From an uncultured Actinomycetes bacterium (GTDB lineage Bacteria; Actinomycetota; Actinomycetes; S36-B12), in the NCBI GenBank assembly GCA_913061025.1, contig CAJXUJ010000004.1, positions 1 to 32,759 of the forward strand: DNA of 32,759 nucleotides, read 5' to 3'. The notes beneath the pieces were generated by a model. That model was not told the origin of the DNA. It made no database searches and worked only from the letters and a program-made list of their open reading frames with translations. Positions 1 to 8,175 of the stretch are shown piece by piece. Position numbers and translations under genes: made by a program. Within the stretch, counting starts at the first letter, position 1. Each line of letters begins with the position of its first letter.

Positions 1-176
1 AGGGCGCCCTCGACGCACCCGCCGCTGACCGATCCGACCGCCTCCTGGGCGCTCGTGACGAGCATGGCGGCCCCCGCCGGCCGGGGGGCGGACTTCCAGG
101 TTCGAACCACGGTGGCCATGGCCACGGGCTCACCGGCCCGGTAGGCGGCCAGCAGTTCTCCGAGCACCTCTCGCAT
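1..176 (-). CDS. XdhC/CoxI family molybdenum hydroxylase maturation protein, N-terminal part (runs off left edge)
   Basis: Not in the ORF track because it is truncated. Reverse complement from ATG at 176 reads MREVLGELLAAYRAGEPVAMATVVRTWKSAPRPAGAAMLVTSAQEAVGSVSGGCVEGA, the typical XdhC/CoxI N-terminus (ATVVRTWxSAPRPxGA...GSVSGGCVEGA). Confidence 0.9.
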   Translation of the reverse strand, partial: MREVLGELLAAYRAGEPVAMATVVRTWKSAPRPAGAAMLVTSAQEAVGSVSGGCVEGA

Positions 177-205
177 GATCTGCAGGGTAGGCCAATAATG
201 GTCAG

Positions 206-640
206 ATGGCTCAGGGAGAGGTGTCGGTACGCCGGGTATCGGTCAGTACCGAGGTGATCGATGCGGATGAGCTCCGCAGGCTCGTGGCCGACCCCGCGGC
301 CGGGGCGTGCGTGGTGTTTACCGGGGACGTCCGGGATAACGATCACCATCGCTCGGTGGTGTCCCTTACCTACGAGGCCCATCCGAACGCTCAAGCGGCC
401 CTGGAGGAGGTCGCGGCCGAGGTAGTCGCCGAGCACGACGTGATTGCGGTTGCTGTCGTCCACCGGCACGGCCCCATCCCGATAGGTGAATCGGCTCTGG
501 TGGCCGCAGCCAGTGCCCGCCATCGGCAGCAGGCGTTCGAGGCGTGCGTTGATCTTGTGGAGAAGACTAAGCAGCAAATACCGATCTGGAAACATCAGGT
601 CTTTGCGGATGGAACCGACGAATGGGTGAATTGCGCGTGA
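206..640 (+). CDS. moaE: Molybdopterin synthase catalytic subunit MoaE
   Basis: Translation has GACVVFTGDVRDND, LTYEAH, HRHGPIPIGE and KTKQQIPIWKHQ motifs of MoaE. Confidence 0.95.
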   Translation: MAQGEVSVRRVSVSTEVIDADELRRLVADPAAGACVVFTGDVRDNDHHRSVVSLTYEAHPNAQAALEEVAAEVVAEHDVIAVAVVHRHGPIPIGESALVAAASARHRQQAFEACVDLVEKTKQQIPIWKHQVFADGTDEWVNCA

Positions 641-1650
641 GTGAGTCTGAGAAGTCGCTAGTCGACACGTATGGCCGAGTGCATCGCGACATGCGGGTGT
701 CCCTCACCGATCGCTGCTCGCTGCGCTGCAACTACTGCATGCCGGCGGACTTTGCTGACTGGATTCCTGGCGATCACTTGCTGACGACCGACGAGATGAT
801 GCTCGTTCTCGACGTCGCGACCGAGATGGGTATCGATCAGGTCCGGCTTACCGGGGGAGAGCCACTCTTGCGCCCGGACGTTGTGGACGTCGTTCGTCGC
901 ATCTACGCATTGCCGCACGCCCCAAAGATTTCGCTCACGTCCAACGGACTTCGTCTTCCGAAACTTGCGAAGGAGCTTGCAGATGCCGGCCTTGAGCGGG
1001 TGAATATCAGTCTGGACACGCTCGACCCCCAGCGCTTTAAGGAAATGACGCACCGCGATCGATTCCATGACGTGATCGCGGGCATCGAGGCCGCCAAGGA
1101 GGCCGGCCTCCTTCCGGTCAAGGTGAACGCGGTGCTCCTGCGGGGAGTGAACGACGACGAAGCCGTGCCTCTGCTGAAGCATGCCCTCGCCAACGATTGG
1201 AAGCTCCGCTTCATCGAGCAAATGCCGCTTGATGCCGGTGGCCTTTGGGCACGGCCGAAGATGGTCACAGCCGACGAGATCATGGAGATGCTCTCGGCTG
1301 AGTTCGAACTCACCCCGGTGCCCGCTCGTGGTTCGGCCCCCGCTGAGGAGTTCTACGTCGACGGTGGACCTGCGACCGTTGGGATCATCGCCAGCGTGTC
1401 TCGACCGTTCTGTGCGGCGTGCGACCGACTCCGACTCACCGCCGATGGACAGTTCCGCAATTGCCTGTTCGCCCAGGACGAGACCGATGTCCGGGCCCTC
1501 CTGCGTGATTCGTCGTTGTCCGAGGATGAGATCCGCGCTGGAATCGCGTCGACCCTCGCCAAGGTGACGAAAGCGAAGTTGCCCGGCCACGGCATCAACG
1601 ATCCGACCTTCATCCAGCCCGCTCGACCAATGTCGGCCATCGGCGGCTAA
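637..1650 (+). CDS. moaA: GTP 3',8-cyclase MoaA (radical SAM)
   Basis: Radical SAM CxxxCxxC (CSLRCNYC), second cluster CAACDRLRLTADGQFRNCLF, C-terminal GG. GTG start at 637 overlaps the moaE stop; the ORF track start is 622. Confidence 0.96.
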   Translation: MSESEKSLVDTYGRVHRDMRVSLTDRCSLRCNYCMPADFADWIPGDHLLTTDEMMLVLDVATEMGIDQVRLTGGEPLLRPDVVDVVRRIYALPHAPKISLTSNGLRLPKLAKELADAGLERVNISLDTLDPQRFKEMTHRDRFHDVIAGIEAAKEAGLLPVKVNAVLLRGVNDDEAVPLLKHALANDWKLRFIEQMPLDAGGLWARPKMVTADEIMEMLSAEFELTPVPARGSAPAEEFYVDGGPATVGIIASVSRPFCAACDRLRLTADGQFRNCLFAQDETDVRALLRDSSLSEDEIRAGIASTLAKVTKAKLPGHGINDPTFIQPARPMSAIGG

Positions 1651-1665
1651 GTCCGGTTAGCCGCC
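1642..1665. terminator. Perfect inverted repeat formed by the moaA 3' end and first repeat unit (possible terminator, weak)
   Basis: GGCGGCTAA (1642-1650) - GTCCGG - TTAGCCGCC (1657-1665): 9-bp perfect stem including the moaA stop codon. No U-tract follows. Confidence 0.45.
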
Positions 1666-1734
1666 CGCGGACTTTCTGGCGGCCGACGGTTAGCCGCCCG
1701 CGGACTTTCTGGCGGCCGACGGTTAGCCGCCCGC
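1655..1734. repeat. 33-bp tandem direct repeat, 2 full copies plus a 14-bp partial copy, in the moaA/moaD convergent gap
   Basis: Unit GGTTAGCCGCCCGCGGACTTTCTGGCGGCCGAC at 1655-1687 and 1688-1720, then GGTTAGCCGCCCGC at 1721-1734 overlapping the moaD 3' end. Each unit has a GCCGCC/GGCGGC inverted repeat. Confidence 0.97.
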
Positions 1735-1968
1735 AAAGGGCGGCAGCACATCCACCTCAACACCCTCCTCCACAACCACCTCGGCGGGGTCTCCGTGAGT
1801 GGCGGTCCCGTTCACCAGGAATGAACAGCGGGGCAGCACCTCTGCGAGGGCGGGATGTTCTGCGGTTAGAGCATCGAGGACCGACCGCAGGGTTCCGGGC
1901 TGCCCTTGAAGTTCGCTGACTCCCGCCGCAGCGCGAGCGGCAGCAAAGAGGCGAATAGTGACGGCCAC
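1723..1968 (-). CDS. moaD: Molybdopterin synthase sulfur carrier subunit MoaD
   Basis: 81 aa beta-grasp protein ending VDVLPPFAGG, the MoaD/ThiS C-terminal GG. GTG start. Confidence 0.93.
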   Translation of the reverse strand: MAVTIRLFAAARAAAGVSELQGQPGTLRSVLDALTAEHPALAEVLPRCSFLVNGTATHGDPAEVVVEEGVEVDVLPPFAGG

Positions 1969-2110
1969 GGTTGCAGGCTAGCGCGTAGATCGGTGGCTCG
2001 AAGATCGTGAATACGCTTACGAGTAGGGACCAGGTGTCCTACCGTGGAAGGTGGTCGGATCTTCGCGAGAAGAGCGCCACGACCGATGATCGATTTGGCA
2101 AGGAGACACG

Positions 2111-2776
2111 ATGGAACTCGAGAACTCGTTCACCGTCCCCGCGGATGTTGACACCGCCTGGCAGACGCTGCTTGATGTCGAGGCGATCGCACCCTGCATG
2201 CCGGGGGCGACCCTCGACTCGGTCGACGGCGATGAGTTCAGCGGCAAGGTGAAGGTGAAGCTGGGCCCTGTCTCGATGGTGTACGGCGGGGAGGCCAAGT
2301 TTCTGTCCAAAGACGAGGCAACCCACACCGCGGTCATCGAGGGAACGGGCAAGGAGTCGCGCGGAACGGGCACTGCTCAGGCGAACGTGACGGTTGCGCT
2401 GACGGCCGAGGGGGCCGCGAGCACCCGGGTCGATGTCTCTACCGACCTCATGATTACCGGCAAGGCCGCTCAGTTCGGTAAGGGCGTCATGCAGGACGTC
2501 GCCGGTCGGCTCGTAGGTCAGTTCGCCTCCAACCTTGAAGGCGTGATCGCCTCGCGTTCGGCAACTGTCAGCGAGCCGGTGTCCGAGGCAACCCCTGGTG
2601 ATGGGGGAGAGACGACGAGTGCACCCGCACCCGTCGCGGCTCCAGCGCCGCCGCAGCAGGCGGAAGCGCTCGACCTTGGATCCGTCGCCATGGGTCCGGT
2701 CTTGAAGCGCGCGATTCCCGTCGTCGTGGGCGTGGTGGTCGTGGTTGGCGTCATTTGGTGGATTGCCAGCAGGTAG
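2111..2776 (+). CDS. coxG: CoxG/SRPBCC family protein with C-terminal membrane anchor
   Basis: MELENSFTVPADVDTAWQTLLDVEAIAPCMPGATLDSVDGDEFSGKVKVKLGPVSMVYGG is the CoxG signature; Pro/Ala linker; C-terminal hydrophobic VVVGVVVVVGVIWWIASR. AAGGAG RBS upstream. Confidence 0.88.
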   Translation: MELENSFTVPADVDTAWQTLLDVEAIAPCMPGATLDSVDGDEFSGKVKVKLGPVSMVYGGEAKFLSKDEATHTAVIEGTGKESRGTGTAQANVTVALTAEGAASTRVDVSTDLMITGKAAQFGKGVMQDVAGRLVGQFASNLEGVIASRSATVSEPVSEATPGDGGETTSAPAPVAAPAPPQQAEALDLGSVAMGPVLKRAIPVVVGVVVVVGVIWWIASR

Positions 2777-2780
2777 CCAC

Positions 2781-3665
2781 ATGTCCTTGCAGGAAATGAT
2801 CCCTTCTCCGGAAGCGCTCGTTGACCAGTTGTCGGACGAGGGCTACTTGGCCGATGAAGGTTTGGCGACCGCCCTGTTCTGCGCTGTTCGCCTGCCGCAG
2901 CCGCTGCTACTCGAAGGTGAAGCCGGCGTAGGAAAGACGCAGGCGGCTAAGTCACTCGCGGCCATGCTCGACACTCCATTGATTCGGTTGCAGTGCTTTG
3001 AGGGGATTGATGCCTCTGAGGCGCTATATGAGTGGAATTACCCGCGCCAACTCCTGAGCATCCGGGTAGCCGAGGCTGAGGGTGCATCGATTGAAGAAGC
3101 ATCGCTGTTCGATCGCGACTACTTGATTGAGCGACCGTTGCTCCAGGCAATCGAACACCCGGGCCCACTTCCGGCTGTCCTGTTGATCGACGAGGTGGAT
3201 CGGGCGGACGAGGAGTTCGAGGCATTCCTATTCGAGATGCTCGCCGAGAGCACGGTGACGGTTCCGGAGATCGGGACGATTCATGCGAAGCAACCCCCGA
3301 TCGTGATCTTGACGTCGAACCGGACGCGCGATCTGCACGATGCCCTCAAGCGTCGGTGCCTCTACCACTGGATCGACTACCCCGACCTCACCCACGCCAC
3401 GGCCATCGTCCGCGCTCGGGTGCCAGAAGCCTCCGAACAACTCGCAACCGAGGTCGCCGAAGCCGTCGAGCGGATTCGTGGCCTGGACGTTCAGAAGCCA
3501 CCCGGGATCGCAGAAGCGATCGATTGGGTTCACGCTGCCGCTTTGCTCGGTCTTCGAGGCCTCGACGAAGTCGGAGTTGAACGGACGCTCAGCTCGGTGT
3601 TGAAATACCGCGAGGATCAAGATCTCGCTCGCGCCGAAGGTCTGGCCTGGGTTGCCGGACAGTAA
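2781..3665 (+). CDS. coxD: MoxR-family AAA+ ATPase (CoxD-like)
   Basis: Walker A EGEAGVGKT, Walker B LLIDEVDRADEEFEAFLFEMLAE, ILTSNRTRDLHDALKRRCLYHWIDYP. First good ATG at 2781. Confidence 0.88.
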   Translation: MSLQEMIPSPEALVDQLSDEGYLADEGLATALFCAVRLPQPLLLEGEAGVGKTQAAKSLAAMLDTPLIRLQCFEGIDASEALYEWNYPRQLLSIRVAEAEGASIEEASLFDRDYLIERPLLQAIEHPGPLPAVLLIDEVDRADEEFEAFLFEMLAESTVTVPEIGTIHAKQPPIVILTSNRTRDLHDALKRRCLYHWIDYPDLTHATAIVRARVPEASEQLATEVAEAVERIRGLDVQKPPGIAEAIDWVHAAALLGLRGLDEVGVERTLSSVLKYREDQDLARAEGLAWVAGQ

Positions 3666-4896
3666 CGAGCCGGACCTCTCGGCGATCTGTGCCGCCTTCG
3701 GTGACCTCCTGCATCGGGCGGGCGTGGCCGTCACCCCGGAACGCAGCGCCCGGTTCGCATCGTCGGTTCTGCTTGCCCAGCCTGCGGATATCCCGCATCT
3801 CTACTGGCTCGGTCGAGTGACACTGACAACGTCACGTGAGCAATTCGCTACCTACGATCAAGTCTTTCGACAGGTTTTCCGTGGTCTGGTCGACCTTGCC
3901 GAGTTGCGATCGGATGACGTTCGAGACGACGAGGCTCCGCAGCCGGAGGCACCCGGTGGGGATACCGCGCCGTCGGTTCGCGATCGCAGTGATGACTCGA
4001 ATGCGGGTAGGCACGGAACCAGCGCGACGCCGGGTGCGGTCAATCCCGATGCTGAAGCATCTGAGGCGAGCGCCCTCGCCGCGGTCAGCGAGGTTGAACG
4101 CTTGAACGATCGAGAGTTCTCGACGCTGACTCCCGAGGAACTAGCCCTGCTGCAGCGACTCGTCGAGCAACTTCCACTGGTGCCGCCTCTGCGCCGGGGG
4201 CGGCGTTCCAAGCGACACCGCTCGGTCGGCCCACTCGACGTCCGTGCGACCTTGCGCCGATCACATCGCACGGCGGGGGATCCGGTGACGTTGGTGCACC
4301 GCCGCCGGTCGACCAAGCCCCGCCGGATCATCCTGATCGCAGATGTCTCGGGCTCTATGGAGCCCTACGCGCGGGTTTACCTACACCTGCTGCGAGGTGC
4401 CGTTCGAGCTATCAAGGCCGAAGCGTTCGTCTTCGCAACCCATCTCACCCGGCTTACCTCACAGCTCTCGACCATGAACACCGAGGCCGCGTACGCGAAG
4501 GCCGCAGAAGCTGCCAACGATTGGTCCGGTGGAACCCGCATTGGCCGCTCGATACAGACCTTCATCGACGACTTCGGTCGGCGGGGCATGGCCCGCGGCG
4601 CTGTGGTGGTCATCGTGAGCGACGGGTGGGAGAGTGACCGACCGGAGTTCCTCGGCGCCGCGATGATGCAGCTGAGCCGCCTTACCCACCACATCATCTG
4701 GGTCAATCCGCGCAAAGCGGCCGATTCCTTCGAACCGTTGACCGGTGGGATGGCTGCAGCGCTTCCGTACATCGACACGTTCCTGTCCGGTCATAGCCTG
4801 CGGGCACTGCAGGACGTGATGGCGGCGATCTCTGCTGCAGGCGATCGGGTTGAACGCTCGACCCTCGAGCGGGCACGCGTGATCGGTGCAGCCTGA
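3652..4896 (+). CDS. coxE: VWA domain-containing CoxE-like protein
   Basis: Conserved RRSTKPRRIILIADVSGSM (MIDAS DxSxS), GGTRIG, VVIVSDGWE, HHIIWVNPRKA. TTG start overlaps the upstream ATPase gene; exact start uncertain. Confidence 0.87.
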   Translation: MPDSNEPDLSAICAAFGDLLHRAGVAVTPERSARFASSVLLAQPADIPHLYWLGRVTLTTSREQFATYDQVFRQVFRGLVDLAELRSDDVRDDEAPQPEAPGGDTAPSVRDRSDDSNAGRHGTSATPGAVNPDAEASEASALAAVSEVERLNDREFSTLTPEELALLQRLVEQLPLVPPLRRGRRSKRHRSVGPLDVRATLRRSHRTAGDPVTLVHRRRSTKPRRIILIADVSGSMEPYARVYLHLLRGAVRAIKAEAFVFATHLTRLTSQLSTMNTEAAYAKAAEAANDWSGGTRIGRSIQTFIDDFGRRGMARGAVVVIVSDGWESDRPEFLGAAMMQLSRLTHHIIWVNPRKAADSFEPLTGGMAAALPYIDTFLSGHSLRALQDVMAAISAAGDRVERSTLERARVIGAA

Positions 4897-4910
4897 ATAG
4901 GCTGACTCCC

Positions 4911-6140
4911 GTGTTGGTTTCCGTCGACGACTACCGCGAGGGGATTCTGTCTGGCCTGACTGCGCTGGATCCCATCACTCTCCCGCTGCCCGACAGCCAC
5001 GGCTGCGTACTGGCCGAGGATGTTGTGGCCGAGTGGCCGCTTCCGTCCTTTGATAACTCGTCGATGGACGGCTATGCCGTTCTTGCGACCGACGTAGCCG
5101 GCGCCACCGAGGAGTCTCCCGTCACCTTGACGGTTATCGACGACGTTCCCGCTGGTGCGCGGGCAGACGTACCGGTGACTTCGGGGAATGCGGTGCGGAT
5201 CATGACCGGGGCCCCGACGCCGGCCGGAACCGAATGCATCGTTCCGGTCGAACTCACCGACGGTGGCACCAGCACCGTGGAGATTCGTGGAGCCGTGGAA
5301 GCAGGCACCTACATCCGTCACGCGGGTGAGGACGTCATCGTCGGGGACACCGTGGTTCGCGCAGGGACGCTGCTTTCGGCTCGCCACCTTGCGGTGATCG
5401 CGGCAGTCGGCAAGGGGCACCTGCTCGTCTACCCGCGGCCCCGGGTTGCGGTGCTATCAACCGGCAGTGAACTGGTCGAGCCTGGAACCCCGCTGAGTAA
5501 AGGCATGATCAGCGATTCGAACAGCTTCCTGCTCGTCGCGGCAGCGAACGAGGCGGGAGCGCAGGCCTACCGCGTTCCACCGGTGCGCGACGACGCCGAG
5601 GCGTTCTCCGCGGCTATCACCGATCAGCTGCACCGGGCCGATCTCATCTTGACCAGCGGCGGCGTGAGCATGGGCGCCTACGACACCGTCAAGGAAGTCT
5701 TCACCGAGTACGGAACCGTCGAGTTCACCAAGGTGGCCATGCATCCGGGGATGCCGCAGGGTCACGGATTCGTCGGGGAGTCCGAGGACGAGCGCATTCC
5801 GGTCATCACCCTCCCAGGGAACCCGGTGAGTTCCTACATCTCATTCCAGAACTTCGTGCGCCCGGCGATCAACAAAATGCGTGGACTACCCGACGGAGAT
5901 CGTCCACGGATTCCTGCGCAGATCACTAAGGCGATGGACTCGCCCCAAAACAAGCGGCAATTCGCGCGGGGGCGGTTTCTCGCCGACGGTCGTGTCGAGC
6001 CGGTGGGTGGTGGTCAGGGTTCGCACGTGATCGGCGGCCTCGCGCAATCCGACTGCTTGATTGTCATCCCCGAGGGCGTGGGACATGTCAATGCCGGCGA
6101 CACGGTGGATGTCGTGGACCTGCGAGGTGACGTTCGATGA
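4911..6140 (+). CDS. moeA: Molybdopterin molybdenumtransferase MoeA
   Basis: SFDNSSMDGYA, GAPTPAGTECIVPVE, STGSELVEPG, LTSGGVSMGAYD, LPGNPVSSYISF motifs. GTG start. Confidence 0.96.
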   Translation: MLVSVDDYREGILSGLTALDPITLPLPDSHGCVLAEDVVAEWPLPSFDNSSMDGYAVLATDVAGATEESPVTLTVIDDVPAGARADVPVTSGNAVRIMTGAPTPAGTECIVPVELTDGGTSTVEIRGAVEAGTYIRHAGEDVIVGDTVVRAGTLLSARHLAVIAAVGKGHLLVYPRPRVAVLSTGSELVEPGTPLSKGMISDSNSFLLVAAANEAGAQAYRVPPVRDDAEAFSAAITDQLHRADLILTSGGVSMGAYDTVKEVFTEYGTVEFTKVAMHPGMPQGHGFVGESEDERIPVITLPGNPVSSYISFQNFVRPAINKMRGLPDGDRPRIPAQITKAMDSPQNKRQFARGRFLADGRVEPVGGGQGSHVIGGLAQSDCLIVIPEGVGHVNAGDTVDVVDLRGDVR

Positions 6141-6616
6141 GTGGTTTCACCCACCTCGATGATGCGGGCGACGCCCGGATGGTTGACGTCGCGGCGAAGG
6201 ATGTCACCGATCGACGCGCAACAGCGCGGGCCTTCGTGCGGGTTGGGCCAGAGGTGATCGACATGCTCCGCGGCTCGGGAGTCCCGAAGGGCGATGCCCT
6301 AGCGGTGGCTCGGATTGCTGCGATCGCGGGAACCAAGCGGACACCGGATCTCATTCCGCTGTGTCACCCGATCGCGGTGCATGGAGTGGATGTGGACGTC
6401 GTTGTCGAAGACGAAGGCGTCCAACTGACCGTGACGGTGCGGACGGCTGATCGCACCGGAGTCGAGATGGAAGCTCTCACCGGGGCCAGCGTTGGAGCGC
6501 TGGCGATGATCGACATGGTCAAGGGCGTGGATCGATCCGCGATGATCGACGAAGTAGTGCTTCTTGAAAAGTCCGGAGGCAGGTCCGGCCACTATGTCCG
6601 TGGTGAGTCCTCGTGA
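6137..6616 (+). CDS. moaC: Cyclic pyranopterin monophosphate synthase MoaC
   Basis: MVDVAAKDVTDRRATARA, GTKRTPDLIPLCHPI, GVEMEALTGASVGALAMIDMVK motifs. ATGA overlap with moeA. Confidence 0.96.
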   Translation: MSGFTHLDDAGDARMVDVAAKDVTDRRATARAFVRVGPEVIDMLRGSGVPKGDALAVARIAAIAGTKRTPDLIPLCHPIAVHGVDVDVVVEDEGVQLTVTVRTADRTGVEMEALTGASVGALAMIDMVKGVDRSAMIDEVVLLEKSGGRSGHYVRGESS

Positions 6617-7101
6617 GCTACCGGGCGCTCGTCATCACGTCTTCCAATCGGGCGGCAAGGGGAGAGTGGGAAGACACCTCCGGCCCGATCCTCGTTGCCG
6701 GGTTAACACAACTCGGGCTCGACGTGGTGGGACCGAGGGTTGTGGCTGATGGTGAACCTCTTGCCGAGGCCCTGGAACAGGGCGTCGTGGAGGGCTTCGA
6801 TCTGATCCTGACTACTGGCGGAACCGGACACACACCCCAGGACCTCACGCCGGAGATGACCCGGCGGGTGATCGAGCGTGAGTCGCCAGGCCTCGCCGAG
6901 GCGGTGCGCAACTACGGGGTCGCGGGTGGGGTACCGACCGCAGTACTCTCGCGGGGCATTGCCGGCATCGTCGGGCAGACCCTGATCGTCAATCTGCCGG
7001 GATCTCCGGGCGGCTGCCGCGATGGCATTGCCGCTCTCGGACCGGTTATTCCGCACGCACTCGATCAAATTCACGGTGGGGACCACCAGCGGACGTCCTA
7101 G
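6613..7101 (+). CDS. mogA: MogA/MoaB family molybdenum cofactor biosynthesis protein
   Basis: LILTTGGTGHTPQDLTPEMTRRVIERESPGLAEAVR and VNLPGSPGGCRDGI. Overlaps the moaC stop. Confidence 0.92.
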   Translation: MSYRALVITSSNRAARGEWEDTSGPILVAGLTQLGLDVVGPRVVADGEPLAEALEQGVVEGFDLILTTGGTGHTPQDLTPEMTRRVIERESPGLAEAVRNYGVAGGVPTAVLSRGIAGIVGQTLIVNLPGSPGGCRDGIAALGPVIPHALDQIHGGDHQRTS

Positions 7102-7120
7102 GACAAAGCCGCGACACCCC

Positions 7121-7142
7121 GTTCACCTTTCGTTCAGGATCC
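7121..7142 (+). promoter_or_regulatory. Candidate PHO box (PhoP-type 11-nt direct repeats) upstream of pstC
   Basis: GTTCACCTTTC (7121-7131) GTTCAGGATCC (7132-7142), then weaker ATTCGCGTGAT. Matches the actinobacterial PhoP GTTCAC-type 11-nt direct repeat architecture, about 60 bp upstream of pstC. Confidence 0.72.
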
Positions 7143-7203
7143 ATTCGCGTGATCGCCATGCGATAACCACCCGGCGGCTACGCATCCTCGCCAAAGTTCC
7201 TCC

Positions 7204-8175
7204 ATGTCGATGCCTCGGACCGAGGTCCGTCGAGACCTGAAGTCCGCGGCCACGTCTCACAAGGGTGACCGAATTTTCAATCGGTCAATAACTACCGCGG
7301 CGTTCACCGCGCTCGTGGTCCTCGCCGGAATCGCGATCTTTCTCGGTTTCAGTGCCATCGAGGCCCTGAGGACCCAGGGCCTGGATTTCCTCTTCACGAC
7401 CGAATGGTCCGTGGAGCAAGAGGATCCCAAGGCGGGCATCTGGGGAATGCTCTACGGATCAGTGCTGCTCTCGGTCATTGGCCTGGTCATCGCCATTCCA
7501 GCGTCGCTACTTCTCAGTGTCTTCATCGTCTTCCTCGCGCCACGTCGGCTGGCCAAGGTGATGACGAACGTCATTGACCTCATGGCCGCTATCCCCTCGG
7601 TGATCCTCGGTCTATGGGCGTTCTACCTCCTGAACCCGCCCGCGGAGGAATGGCAGTTCCTCCTCAACAAGTACCTCGGGTGGATTCCGATCTTCCAGAA
7701 CGAGTCCGGCAACTTCAATGGGACTCCGTTTATTGCCGGCTTCGTGCTCGCGATCATGATGATCCCGATCATTACGTCTGTCTCGCGAGAAGTGCTCGGT
7801 CGCACTCCGCCGGATCTGATCAACGCAGCAGAGGCCCTGGGCTGCTCGTTATGGACGATGCTCAGGTACGTCGCTCTTCCTTACGGACGCGGTGGAATCG
7901 TCGGCGGCATCATGCTCGGCCTCGGGCGCGCTCTTGGTGAGACCATCGCGATCTTCTTCGTGTTGAAGCTCATCTTCGAGACCAACTGGTACAACATCAT
8001 CGAATCCGGCGGCGGATCCGTCGCGACACTGATCGTTGCGACCTTCGGCGAGGTCTCTGGGCCCTATGAGTTGAACCTGCTTCTTGCCGCGGGCTTCTTC
8101 CTCTTCGTTGGAACCCTCATCGTGAATGTGATCGCCAACCTCATTGTCCAGCGCACAGGACGGATGCAGCGATGA
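7204..8175 (+). CDS. pstC: Phosphate ABC transporter permease PstC
   Basis: Multi-TM permease; LTTEWSVEQEDPKAGIWGMLYGSVLLS, AAIPSVILGLWAF, EALGCSLWTMLRYVALPYGRGGIVGGIMLGLGRALGET. Confidence 0.94.
   Translation: MSMPRTEVRRDLKSAATSHKGDRIFNRSITTAAFTALVVLAGIAIFLGFSAIEALRTQGLDFLFTTEWSVEQEDPKAGIWGMLYGSVLLSVIGLVIAIPASLLLSVFIVFLAPRRLAKVMTNVIDLMAAIPSVILGLWAFYLLNPPAEEWQFLLNKYLGWIPIFQNESGNFNGTPFIAGFVLAIMMIPIITSVSREVLGRTPPDLINAAEALGCSLWTMLRYVALPYGRGGIVGGIMLGLGRALGETIAIFFVLKLIFETNWYNIIESGGGSVATLIVATFGEVSGPYELNLLLAAGFFLFVGTLIVNVIANLIVQRTGRMQR

Noticed and set aside
658-1590. 310-aa minus-strand ORF
   Set aside because: Antisense shadow of moaA.
2039-2782. 247-aa minus-strand ORF
   Set aside because: Antisense shadow of coxG; no domain and Arg/His-rich composition.
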